A DNA stretch of 21,413 nucleotides, taken from positions 1 through 21,413 of the forward strand of contig JAWKHI010000070.1 of NCBI GenBank assembly GCA_041394885.1. Reading direction: 5' to 3'. This document shows positions 15,513-21,413 of this stretch, piece after piece (the stretch's first letter is position 1; each line of letters starts with the position of its first letter). The notes beneath the pieces are model-generated. The model did not search any database, was not told where the DNA came from, and was given only the letters and a program-made list of their open reading frames with translations. This stretch comes from DSOI01 sp041394885 (GTDB taxonomy: Bacteria > Acidobacteriota > Terriglobia > Bryobacterales > Bryobacteraceae). Made by a program: the position numbers and the translations under genes.

Positions 15513-15876
15513 AATACTGTAGTGTCCTCCTGGGTATTCCCTGCTCAATCAGTATATGACTCTTTTGGGGAAATCGTTACCACTTTCGTGGGCAAATTGT
15601 ACTAGTTTTGGGTGATGGAGGATCTACTCATGGACCCACGTTCGGGATGGTACTAGACCCCCGAATGGGCCTCTGGAAGCGGCTCGCATGTCCCCAAAAG
15701 GGGTAAGTCGTTGATAACGCGCCCCTGGTTGCCTGTGGAGGAAATTGCGAAGCGTACTGACGGCTATACAGTACCAATAGGCCAAGTCTAATGGCCTTTT
15801 TGGCCCCAGAATACGCCCTAGAGGAGAGGCGCTAAAGGAAGCTGGCGTCTCGTAGCTTGACGCGCGATGGCGCCGC
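15513..15876. other. Long intergenic region with several short repeats, no gene seen
   Basis: This 364-bp stretch is less GC-rich than its surroundings and has no convincing frame. It holds the leader of the PEP-CTERM gene, with AGGAGGA and a TATACT-like box on the minus strand at 15551-15556 but no clear -35. Short repeats are present. CTTTTGGGGA (15562-15571) recurs inverted as TCCCCAAAAG (15691-15700), the latter inside a CCCCAAAAGGGG palindrome. GTACTAG occurs at 15599 and 15650. GTACTG and CAGTAC form a dyad with a 9-nt centre at 15754-15774. AGGCCA-N7-TGGCCT then TTTTT (about 15779-15803) resembles a small plus-strand terminator, though no plus-strand gene precedes it. These may be regulator sites or remnants. 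Confidence 0.5.
15754..15774. repeat. Inverted repeat GTACTG-N9-CAGTAC
   Basis: This is a perfect 6-bp dyad with a 9-nt centre, 21 bp overall, of a size suited to a dimeric regulator. It lies in the non-coding gap between the PEP-CTERM and SDR genes. No regulator is identified. Confidence 0.55.
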
Positions 15877-15894
15877 TTAACGCGCGATCGCGCC
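15855..15894. repeat. 20-bp tandem duplication across the SDR stop codon
   Basis: Units 15855-15874 and 15875-15894 are adjacent and match at 18 of 20 positions (GCTTRACGCGCGATSGCGCC). The right unit holds the last codons and TAA stop of the SDR gene. The left unit repeats them just past the stop, with CAA in place of TAA. Confidence 0.85.
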
Positions 15895-16668
15895 GCCGTC
15901 CACCACGAACTGCTGCCCCGTCACATAGGACGAGTCGTCAGAAGCAAGATAGAGCGCCAGTCCGGCGACCTCCTCGGGTTGCCCGATGCGTGGAATGGGC
16001 TGGGTGGCCTCGAGATTGGCCATGAAGCGCTCATCCTGCCAGAAGTGCGCGCTGAAATCGGTCTGGATGAGCCCGGGGCAAATGGCGTTGACACGAACCT
16101 TTTGCGGACCGAACTCGATGGCCCACACCCGGGTCATCATCAGCAATCCCGCTTTGGTGAAGCTGTACACCAGCGACCCTTCCATGGGACGCAATCCGGC
16201 GATCGAGGCCATATTGATCACCGATCCGCCCCCGTTGGCGATCATCCGCGGAACGAGGAGGCGGATCAACCGGTGGACAGCGAGCACGTTGACCTCGGTG
16301 GTCTTGAGCAGAGCCTCGTCGGTCACCGCGAGTGCCGGTCCCTGCCCGATATTGGTGGCCGAGTTGTTCACCAGGACATGGATGGGGCCGAAGCGGTTTT
16401 CGGCGGTCTCGACCAGGCGCGTGAGATCGCCGGTGCGGCCGACGTGGCAGGCAACGGGAAAGACTTCGCCGGGAAGTCCGCCGAGCTCCCTGGCGGCGCT
16501 TTGCAGCACGTCGAGCTTGCGCGATGCGATGACGACGTTGGCGCCGGCCTCGGCGAACCGGCGCGCGATGGCGCGGCCAATCCCGCGTCCTCCTCCAGTG
16601 ACGATCGCGGTGCGGCCGGCCAGTATCTGAGGAGCGAGGTTTCGGGAAGCGGAGGCGGATTCAGCCAT
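15877..16668 (-). CDS. SDR family oxidoreductase (FabG/glucose-dehydrogenase-like)
   Basis: This classical short-chain dehydrogenase has 263 residues. The cofactor motif TGGGRGIG (24-31) is followed by SRK at the end of beta-2 (49-51), suggesting NADP. NNSATN (101-106) replaces the common NNAG. Asn127, Ser155, Tyr168 and Lys172 form the catalytic tetrad, with PGLIQTDF (198-205) and a C-terminal VTGQQFVVDGG. Substrates of such enzymes range over ketones, sugars and acyl thioesters and cannot be read here. The start ATG at 16668 has AGGA 5 nt upstream. A TTG 13 codons earlier is unlikely. It lies 59 nt after a second SDR gene on the same strand, so the two may share an mRNA. Confidence 0.88.
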   Translation of the reverse strand: MAESASASRNLAPQILAGRTAIVTGGGRGIGRAIARRFAEAGANVVIASRKLDVLQSAARELGGLPGEVFPVACHVGRTGDLTRLVETAENRFGPIHVLVNNSATNIGQGPALAVTDEALLKTTEVNVLAVHRLIRLLVPRMIANGGGSVINMASIAGLRPMEGSLVYSFTKAGLLMMTRVWAIEFGPQKVRVNAICPGLIQTDFSAHFWQDERFMANLEATQPIPRIGQPEEVAGLALYLASDDSSYVTGQQFVVDGGAIAR

Positions 16669-16727
16669 AGGTGTCCTATTGTCGGCGAGCACGGTTCTGG
16701 TTGGCAACCGCCCGGGGGAGGGGCCGT

Positions 16728-17495
16728 TTATCGCGGCGCCATCCGCAGGGCGCCATCCAGCCGGATCACCTCGCCGTTGAGGTACGGGTTCTCGACGATG
16801 TGGCGGACCAGCGCGGCAAACTCGGCCGGGTCACCGAGACGGGGCGGAAACGGAACCGATTCGCCGAGCGAGTGCCGGGCGGCGTCGGGCAGGGACGCAA
16901 GCAACGGGGTGTCGAAGATACCCGGCGCCACGGCGACGACGCGAATGGCGTGGCGGGCAAGGTCACGGGCCATCGGGAGCGTCAACCCGGCCACGCCGGC
17001 CTTGGAGGCCGCATAGGCGCATTGGCCGATTTGGCCCTCGAACGCCGCGATCGAGGAGGTGAGCACGATCACGCCGCGTTCGCCCGAGGAATCGGGTGTA
17101 TTCAGCGCCATCGCGGCGGCGGCCAGCCGGGACACGTTGAATGAACCGATCAGGTTGACGTTCACTACACGGGCAAAGGCATCGAGGGGGAGCGGGCCGT
17201 CCTTGGACAGAATGCGGCCGGGCGGCGCGATGCCGGCGCAATGGACCAGGATATCGATGCGAGAAAAGCGATCGCGCGTTTGCGAGAGCGCGGTTTCGAC
17301 CGAGGCTGGATCGGTGACGTCGGTTTCGAGGAAGACGGCTTCGGGGGAAATGGCGGCCGCTTGGGCCGGCCCGGCTTCGCGGTCGCGGTCGGCAATCACG
17401 ACCGAAGCGCCGGCGGCGGCAAGGGCGCGGGCGCAGGCGGCGCCGAGTCCGGACGCGGCGCCGGTGACGAAGGCGGTCTTGGAGGGGATTTGCAT
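16728..17495 (-). CDS. SDR dehydrogenase, 3-hydroxyacyl-CoA dehydrogenase type-2-like (HSD17B10 family)
   Basis: The 255-residue protein is the normal length for this SDR group. TGAASGLG (11-18) and Asp36 at the end of beta-2 (VVIADRD) point to NAD. VHCAGIAPPGRIL (84-96), Ser148, Tyr161 and Lys165 (YAASK) form the active site. NGEVIRLDGALRMAPR at the C-terminus is the signature ending of 3-hydroxyacyl-CoA dehydrogenase type 2. The likely role is oxidation of 3-hydroxy-2-methylacyl-CoA or similar in isoleucine or fatty-acid breakdown, in the cytoplasm. ATG 17495 has GGAAG 8 nt upstream; a longer frame to 17573 adds residues without family match. It is divergent from the PilZ-J genes and probably first of a two-gene SDR unit. 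Confidence 0.88.
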   Translation of the reverse strand: MQIPSKTAFVTGAASGLGAACARALAAAGASVVIADRDREAGPAQAAAISPEAVFLETDVTDPASVETALSQTRDRFSRIDILVHCAGIAPPGRILSKDGPLPLDAFARVVNVNLIGSFNVSRLAAAAMALNTPDSSGERGVIVLTSSIAAFEGQIGQCAYAASKAGVAGLTLPMARDLARHAIRVVAVAPGIFDTPLLASLPDAARHSLGESVPFPPRLGDPAEFAALVRHIVENPYLNGEVIRLDGALRMAPR

Positions 17496-17605
17496 GGGAG
17501 CAGCTTCCAGGGTCGCATAGGAAGGGGATGCCGGGGAGCGTGGCGCCTCGAAGGGCATTCGTTCAAAAACCACTCCGGCCGGCCGATATGAGGCATGAGT
17601 CAGCT

Positions 17606-18502
17606 ATGGCAACGGTAACGGAACGTCGCGGCCGCGCTCGGGTAGTCAAGTCCGAGATGCAGCGCATTCAATTGCACTATCAGATGCGGCCGGGGATGCC
17701 GCAGTCGATCGTATCGAAGTTGATGGATCTGCACGATGAGGGGTGCGGGCTATTGGTTCCGGTGGAGTTGCCGATGGGGATGCCGGTGACGGTGGAGGGG
17801 AATTTCGAGAACAACGGCGAAGCCATGGCGGTGCGCGGCATGGTGGCGTGGTGCCGGCCGGCCGACCAGCGGCTGTTCCGGGCCGGCATCGCGTTTGCCG
17901 ATCCGCTCAAACTCAGCAGCGAGGACAACAGGGAGGCGGAACGCCAGCGGCTCGAGGAGATCGACGATCACTATGAGTTGATGCAACTGAGCCCGAACGC
18001 GGACCAGGACACCGTGCAGCGCGTCTACCGGATTCTCGCGCAGCGATATCATCCCGACAACCAGCAAACCGGCGACGCGCAGATTTTCCGCCGCGTGCTC
18101 GAGGCCTACCGGACGCTGGCCGACCCCGAACGGCGGGCCGCCTATGACGCCAAGCACGGTAGCGTCAACCGTCTGAAATGGCGCATCTTCGACCAGGGCG
18201 AAGCCTCCAACGGGGTGGACATGGAGAAGGCGAAGCGGGACGGAATCCTCGGCCTGGTTTATACGCGGCGGAGAAACTCTCCGGACGCGCCCGGCGTGAG
18301 CATCGTGGAGTTGGAAGACGTGCTGGGGGTTCCCCGGGAACACCTCGATTTCAGTCTCTGGTACTTGCGCGAGCAAGGCTTGATTTCGAGATCCGACAAC
18401 GGGCGGTTCACGATCACGGTGCGCGGGGTGGACCATGCCGAGGTGAGCGGGGCGAGGTGGCTGCGGCAGGACCGGCTGCTGCCGGCGGCGTCGGGAGTGT
18501 GA
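17606..18502 (+). CDS. PilZ + J-domain + winged-helix-like protein, copy 1 (intact HPD)
   Basis: The 298-residue protein has three regions. Residues 7-105 resemble a PilZ domain: Arg8-x3-Arg12 matches RxxxR, and DLHDEG (41-46) sits where D/NxSxxG should be, with His instead of Ser; VRGMVAWCR and FRAGIAFADP fit the later strands. Residues 121-184 form a J domain (DHYELMQLSP, then RYHPDN with HPD at 149-151, then LADPERRAAYD). Residues 205-280 look like a winged helix (VELEDVLGV, LREQGLISRSDNGRFTITVRGVDH). PilZ domains bind c-di-GMP and J domains stimulate Hsp70 ATPase, so the protein could link second-messenger sensing to a chaperone, but this is inference. ATG 17606 matches the start of the paralogue; ATG 17588 is an alternative. 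Confidence 0.85.
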   Translation: MATVTERRGRARVVKSEMQRIQLHYQMRPGMPQSIVSKLMDLHDEGCGLLVPVELPMGMPVTVEGNFENNGEAMAVRGMVAWCRPADQRLFRAGIAFADPLKLSSEDNREAERQRLEEIDDHYELMQLSPNADQDTVQRVYRILAQRYHPDNQQTGDAQIFRRVLEAYRTLADPERRAAYDAKHGSVNRLKWRIFDQGEASNGVDMEKAKRDGILGLVYTRRRNSPDAPGVSIVELEDVLGVPREHLDFSLWYLREQGLISRSDNGRFTITVRGVDHAEVSGARWLRQDRLLPAASGV

Positions 18503-18576
18503 GTCCGGGCCGGCATACGAAAGTAGGTGAAGATCTAATGCCAGCGAAGCTTCAGGACGATTGGACAGAGGTAGCT

Positions 18577-19476
18577 ATGCCCCAATCCGATCAGGAGCGC
18601 CGGAAAAAAGCCCGTAGATCGAAAGCCTCCATCGAATTGCAGGTTCGTTACCAGTTGCGGACCGGGGACACGAGTATCATTCCCTCTAAACTCGTGGATT
18701 TACACGAAAACGGCTGCGGACTCGAGGTATCCACGCCCGTCGAAACCGGCGCACGGGTGCTCGTATTCGGAGACATGCTGAGCCGGGGACGCGGCATGGA
18801 AATCCAGGTGCAAGGACGCATCGCCTGGTGCCGGATGCGGTCCGCGGGGGTCTACCGGGCCGGGGTCGAGTTCGTCGATCCGCTCATTCCCCAAACCGGC
18901 ACCACACGCCGGAAGAAGGTGCAGCCATCGGGCGCCGGTTGCGACTACTACGAGACGCTGCAGTTGAGCCCCACCGCCGACCAGGACATGGTCACCAAGG
19001 CCTACCGCATCCTGGCGCAGCGCTTCCATCCCAAAAATCCCGACAGCGGAAACGAAGAGCAGTTCCGGTTGGTGGACGAAGCCTACAAGACGCTCGGCGA
19101 CGAGACGCGGCGCGCCGCCTACGATGTGCGGCGGGAAACGCTGGGGGGCGCCCGGACGGCGATCCTCGACCTCGCCCGCGCGGTGGTTGACCTCGACGTG
19201 GAGCGCGCGCGCAAGCAATCGATTCTGCTGCTGCTGCTGAACAAGCGGCGCAAGTCTCCGCGGCAACCGATGCTCGCCTTGAGCGACTTCGAGGAGGCGC
19301 TCGAGTGCTCGCGCGACGACCTGGAGTTCGCGATCTGGTATCTGCGTGAGAACAACCTGATGGTGCGGACCGACGACGGGCGCTTCGCCATCACCCCGCG
19401 CGGCGTCGATCACCTGGAAGAGCACGCGCGGCGTGAGGCCGGCATCGTTCCGGAACCGGCCATCCCAACCACCTGA
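18577..19476 (+). CDS. PilZ + J-like + winged-helix-like protein, copy 2 (HPK instead of HPD)
   Basis: This tandem paralogue of the preceding gene has 299 residues and the same three regions. The PilZ-like part has Arg9-x3-Arg13 and DLHENG (41-46), again with His for Ser. The J-like part begins CDYYETLQLSPTADQD; its loop reads RFHPKN, with Lys153 in place of the aspartate essential for Hsp70 stimulation, then LGDETRRAAYD. The C-terminal winged-helix-like part has LSDFEEALECS and LRENNLMVRTDDGRFAITPRGVDHL. Start choice: ATG 18577 has AGAGG close upstream and aligns residue for residue with copy 1 (YQ at positions 25-26 in both). ATG 18538, with AGGTGA, is a good alternative adding 13 residues. 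The gap to copy 1 is 74 nt (35 nt for the longer start), so they are probably co-transcribed. Confidence 0.85.
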   Translation: MPQSDQERRKKARRSKASIELQVRYQLRTGDTSIIPSKLVDLHENGCGLEVSTPVETGARVLVFGDMLSRGRGMEIQVQGRIAWCRMRSAGVYRAGVEFVDPLIPQTGTTRRKKVQPSGAGCDYYETLQLSPTADQDMVTKAYRILAQRFHPKNPDSGNEEQFRLVDEAYKTLGDETRRAAYDVRRETLGGARTAILDLARAVVDLDVERARKQSILLLLLNKRRKSPRQPMLALSDFEEALECSRDDLEFAIWYLRENNLMVRTDDGRFAITPRGVDHLEEHARREAGIVPEPAIPTT

Positions 19477-19484
19477 GCCGCGGC

Positions 19485-19507
19485 CGCCGGACGCCTGCGT
19501 GCCGGCG
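19485..19507 (+). terminator. GC-rich hairpin after the PilZ-J pair
   Basis: CGCCGGACGC can pair with GCGTGCCGGCG (one bulged G) just 8 nt after the stop at 19476. The following bases (CACATTCCTTCCC) are not a proper U-tract, so it may be a weak terminator or an mRNA 3'-end stabiliser. Confidence 0.35.
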
Positions 19508-19836
19508 CACATTCCTTCCCGGCGGCGATTCCCACCAATCGGCCCAATCGGAAGAACTACAGGACCGGCGAGGGAAGATCTTTTTCGCCCGATTGTTCTA
19601 CCTCCTGTGCGACACGCGATGGCTGGGGCTGGCACCGCCCAAGGGGCCCCCGCCCATACATGTGCCCTACGCCGAAGACGGCGCCGAGCATCGCCGACGC
19701 GATCGTGGGGATGAGCGAGACGGAAATGGACCTGATGCTGCTCGATCTCGGGCTGCCGGATATCGGAGGGCCTGCGAGCACTGATCCGGAGCGCCTACCG
19801 GCGCGGGGTGAACGGCCGGACCCCGGCGGCAGCCGA

Positions 19837-19871
19837 TCCCGGCGACATGCCGCGGCCGGTCCCGGCGACAT
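19837..19871. repeat. Direct repeat of 12 bp (TCCCGGCGACAT)
   Basis: Exact copies lie at 19837-19848 and 19860-19871, with start points 23 bp apart, just beyond the 3' end of the Gfo/Idh/MocA gene. Function is unknown. Confidence 0.7.
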
Positions 19872-19882
19872 CATGTAGGCGA

Positions 19883-21241
19883 TTAGAGTTCGATCAGGTC
19901 CCAGGGCTTCCGCAACCGGCGCGACATCATCGCCGAAGCTTTGGCTTCCGAACCGGTGAACTGTTCTTTCGCCGCGTCCCAAACGAGCTTGCGGCCGGTG
20001 CGCAGGGCGATGTTGCCGAGCAGCGCCACCGAAGTTCCACGATGGCCGGTCTCGATATCGGCATTCGGCTTTTTGCGCGACCGCACGCATTCGACGAAGT
20101 TGGCGCAGTGGGCTTTGGTGGGCTCTTCGACGTTCTCCCACATCCGCTTCACCTTGGCCTCGCGGCGGGGGGGAGGTTCGACGCCGGCGCGGCGGCGCGC
20201 GGGCGGCTCTGGTTCCGGGAAAATCTCCCACCCTATCCGCTCGGCGTAAATGGTAGCCTCAGTGCCATAGAAGGCCATCCCGTTGGGCTGATCCCATTCC
20301 CCGCGGGCGTTGTAGTAGCGGTGTCCGGGCGTGCGCCCGCCCATGCCATGGCCGTTGATGTTGGACCCCTCGTAGGTGGCGATGAAGCCGTCGTATTCGT
20401 AGGTGACGGTCATGAAATCCGGCGTCTCGCGGCCATCGTGGATCAGGTAGAGGCCGCCGGAGGCCGAGATGGTGTGGGGCGCGGTGACGTTCATGATCTG
20501 CTGCATGGTGTCGAGCCGGTGGTTGCCGAAGTCGGTGATGTAGCCGCCCGAGTAGTCCCAGAAATAACGGAAGGAGCCGAGGAAGCGGTTCTGATTGAAC
20601 GGCACTTTGGGCGAGGGCCCGAGGTACATATCCCAGTCGAGGCCGGCCGGGGGCTCGCCATCGGGCTTGCTGCCGATGCCATTGGGGGTGTGGTTGGCGT
20701 AGTTCCAGACGCGTACGAACTTGACCGCGCCGATGTCGCCGCGCTGGATGATTTCGGCGATCTTGCGGAAATGCTCGGCCGAGCGATGCTGGGTGCCCAC
20801 CTGCACGATACGGTCATGTTTTCGGGCCGCATCCACCATGACCCTTCCCTCGCGAATGGTGAGCGAGGTGGGCTTTTCGACGTAGACGTCCTTGCCGGCC
20901 TGACAGGCGAGCACGGTGGCGATGGCGTGCCAGTGATCCGGAGTGGCGATGTGGACGGCGTCGATGTCCTTGCGGTCAAGCAGCTTGCGGAAATCGGAAT
21001 AGAACTGAGCGTCCGGACCGGCCCACCCGCGGGCGGTCTCGCCATTGGTGGCGTAGACGTCGGCGACGGCGGTGTAGGCAACGTCGGGCGAGGCCTCGCG
21101 CATGAGCCGGGCCACGTAACGGCCGCGCCCGCCGCAGCCGATGAGCGCGATGTTGACGCGTTCATTGGCGCCTTTGACGCGGCTGGCCGAAAGCGCCGTC
21201 ATGGCGATGCTCGATGCTTTCACGAAATTGCGGCGTTGCAT
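19883..21241 (-). CDS. Gfo/Idh/MocA family oxidoreductase with Tat signal
   Basis: The 452-residue protein has an N-terminal twin-arginine signal (RRNFVKASS, Arg3-Arg4, then SIAMTALSAS), so it is probably exported folded with its bound cofactor. The Rossmann motif ALIGCGGRGR (32-41) binds NAD(P), PDHWH (101-105) and the family EKP motif (122-124) follow, and WDYSGGYITDFGNHRLD marks the C-terminal substrate domain. Members oxidise, reduce or rearrange sugars and inositols; exported versions are abundant in Acidobacteriota and Planctomycetota that degrade polysaccharides or glycosides. A proline/arginine-rich insert (PEPEPPARRRAG, about 345-365) is unusual. ATG 21241 begins the Tat signal. It appears to be monocistronic; the substrate is unknown. 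Confidence 0.92.
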   Translation of the reverse strand: MQRRNFVKASSIAMTALSASRVKGANERVNIALIGCGGRGRYVARLMREASPDVAYTAVADVYATNGETARGWAGPDAQFYSDFRKLLDRKDIDAVHIATPDHWHAIATVLACQAGKDVYVEKPTSLTIREGRVMVDAARKHDRIVQVGTQHRSAEHFRKIAEIIQRGDIGAVKFVRVWNYANHTPNGIGSKPDGEPPAGLDWDMYLGPSPKVPFNQNRFLGSFRYFWDYSGGYITDFGNHRLDTMQQIMNVTAPHTISASGGLYLIHDGRETPDFMTVTYEYDGFIATYEGSNINGHGMGGRTPGHRYYNARGEWDQPNGMAFYGTEATIYAERIGWEIFPEPEPPARRRAGVEPPPRREAKVKRMWENVEEPTKAHCANFVECVRSRKKPNADIETGHRGTSVALLGNIALRTGRKLVWDAAKEQFTGSEAKASAMMSRRLRKPWDLIEL

Positions 21242-21413
21242 TGCTTCTAAGTTTACCGCCGGTACAACGGAGCCGGGGGCGAGTTCTTCCCTGCCGTGTG
21301 GGCGCCCCGCCCTGTGCCGGCTATTGAGGAACCACCACGGAGGTGAGTTGAAAACCGAGGCGAGCCCCTCAATTTGTTGCCTCGTTGGAGGAATCTGTGG
21401 GCTGTTTGGTTAA
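21242..21413. other. Window-end non-coding region with inverted repeats
   Basis: This is the upstream region of the oxidoreductase gene and the end of the window. No gene is recognised. ATTGAGG (21323-21329) pairs with CCTCAAT (21367-21373), and CGAGGC (21356-21361) with GCCTCG (21379-21384); these overlap and are mutually exclusive, so alternative RNA structures are possible. GGAGGTGA precedes a TTG at 21348 that opens only 21 codons, ending in TAA at the last bases. No known riboswitch is recognised. Confidence 0.35.

Larger units (their letters stand above)
19477..19882. other. 406-bp stretch without a confident gene; possible coding remnant
   Basis: No intact gene is recognised. Two short overlapping plus-strand frames exist. 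One around 19593-19784 reads LFYLLCDTRWLGLAPPKG near its start. Another at 19660-19878 reads IADAIVGMSETEMDLMLLDL, then GLPDIGG. A one-base shift near 19768 would continue as GLRALIRSAYRRGVNGRTP. Joining them needs two frameshifts, so this may be a decayed gene of unknown family; the DLMLLDLGLP piece is only loosely like a receiver domain. CCAATCGG is repeated at 19535 and 19544, and TCCCGGCGACAT at 19837 and 19860. The region separates the convergent PilZ-J and oxidoreductase genes. Confidence 0.4.

Noticed and set aside
19660..19878. Receiver-domain remnant suggested by DLMLLDLGLPD
   Set aside because: Only one short block matches; the acidic pocket and the conserved Thr and Lys blocks are absent.
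19808..21250. A 480-codon plus-strand open frame opposite the Gfo/Idh/MocA gene
   Set aside because: It mirrors the codons of the real gene and has no motif of its own.
21348..21413. A small peptide from TTG 21348 ending GGICGLFG, reminiscent of the MCGI start of asparagine synthases
   Set aside because: It has no ATG/Cys2 arrangement and meets TAA at the last bases of the window.
1..21413. CRISPR arrays, tRNA or rRNA genes, insertion sequences, prophage or toxin-antitoxin genes
   Set aside because: Reading both strands showed no regularly spaced repeats, cloverleaf-like segments, transposase or integrase motifs, or small paired toxin genes.

Overview
The window is a high-GC bacterial chromosome segment of ordinary gene density. 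A PEP-CTERM protein, a Tat-exported Gfo/Idh/MocA oxidoreductase, an ftsA-ftsZ pair and PilZ/J-domain fusion proteins together suggest an Acidobacteriota member, perhaps of the Solibacteres/Bryobacterales type. This is an inference from gene content; there is no rRNA or other phylogenetic marker to fix it. No rRNA, tRNA, CRISPR array, insertion sequence or phage gene was found.

Layout. 1-2060 (+): the 3' part of ftsA, then complete ftsZ and a weak terminator. 2135-2839 (+): a YhhQ-type queuosine-precursor transporter. 2855-3291 (+): a decayed PPOX-class (DR_2398-like) flavoprotein gene with frameshifts and an internal deletion. 3292-12024 (-): eight genes on one strand, read leftward as an APH-fold kinase, a divergent enolase, an extended SDR, a sugar C-methyltransferase, a GtrB-like glycosyltransferase, RfbH (CDP-4-keto-6-deoxyglucose 3-dehydratase) and a split transketolase pair. 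Most junctions overlap by 4-20 nt. 12101-12361 (+): a ferredoxin, convergent with queD (-), which follows a DinG/XPD-like helicase gene (-). 14749-15512 (-): a PEP-CTERM protein with a strong intrinsic terminator, then about 360 bp of non-coding DNA. 15877-17495 (-): two SDR dehydrogenases. 17606-19476 (+): tandem paralogues, each PilZ + J domain + winged-helix-like C-terminus. 19477-19882: no confident gene. 19883-21241 (-): the Gfo/Idh/MocA oxidoreductase. 21242-21413: no recognised gene.

How the genes may work together. The minus-strand cluster looks like part of a pathway for an unusual, probably branched, 3,6-dideoxyhexose of a surface glycan. RfbH makes the 3-deoxy intermediate. The ThDP-dependent split transketolase and the C-methyltransferase are both candidates for adding carbon to a keto-sugar. 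The SDR could reduce the product, and the membrane glycosyltransferase could load a sugar on a lipid carrier. RfbF and RfbG (CDP-glucose synthesis and 4,6-dehydration) are not in the window. At the head of the cluster a kinase and an enolase homologue are translationally coupled; the enolase has changes at two conserved active-site positions, so it may not be the glycolytic enzyme. The tandem PilZ-J proteins are the most unusual architecture here: one keeps the HPD motif and the other has HPK, and both have a histidine in place of the PilZ motif serine.
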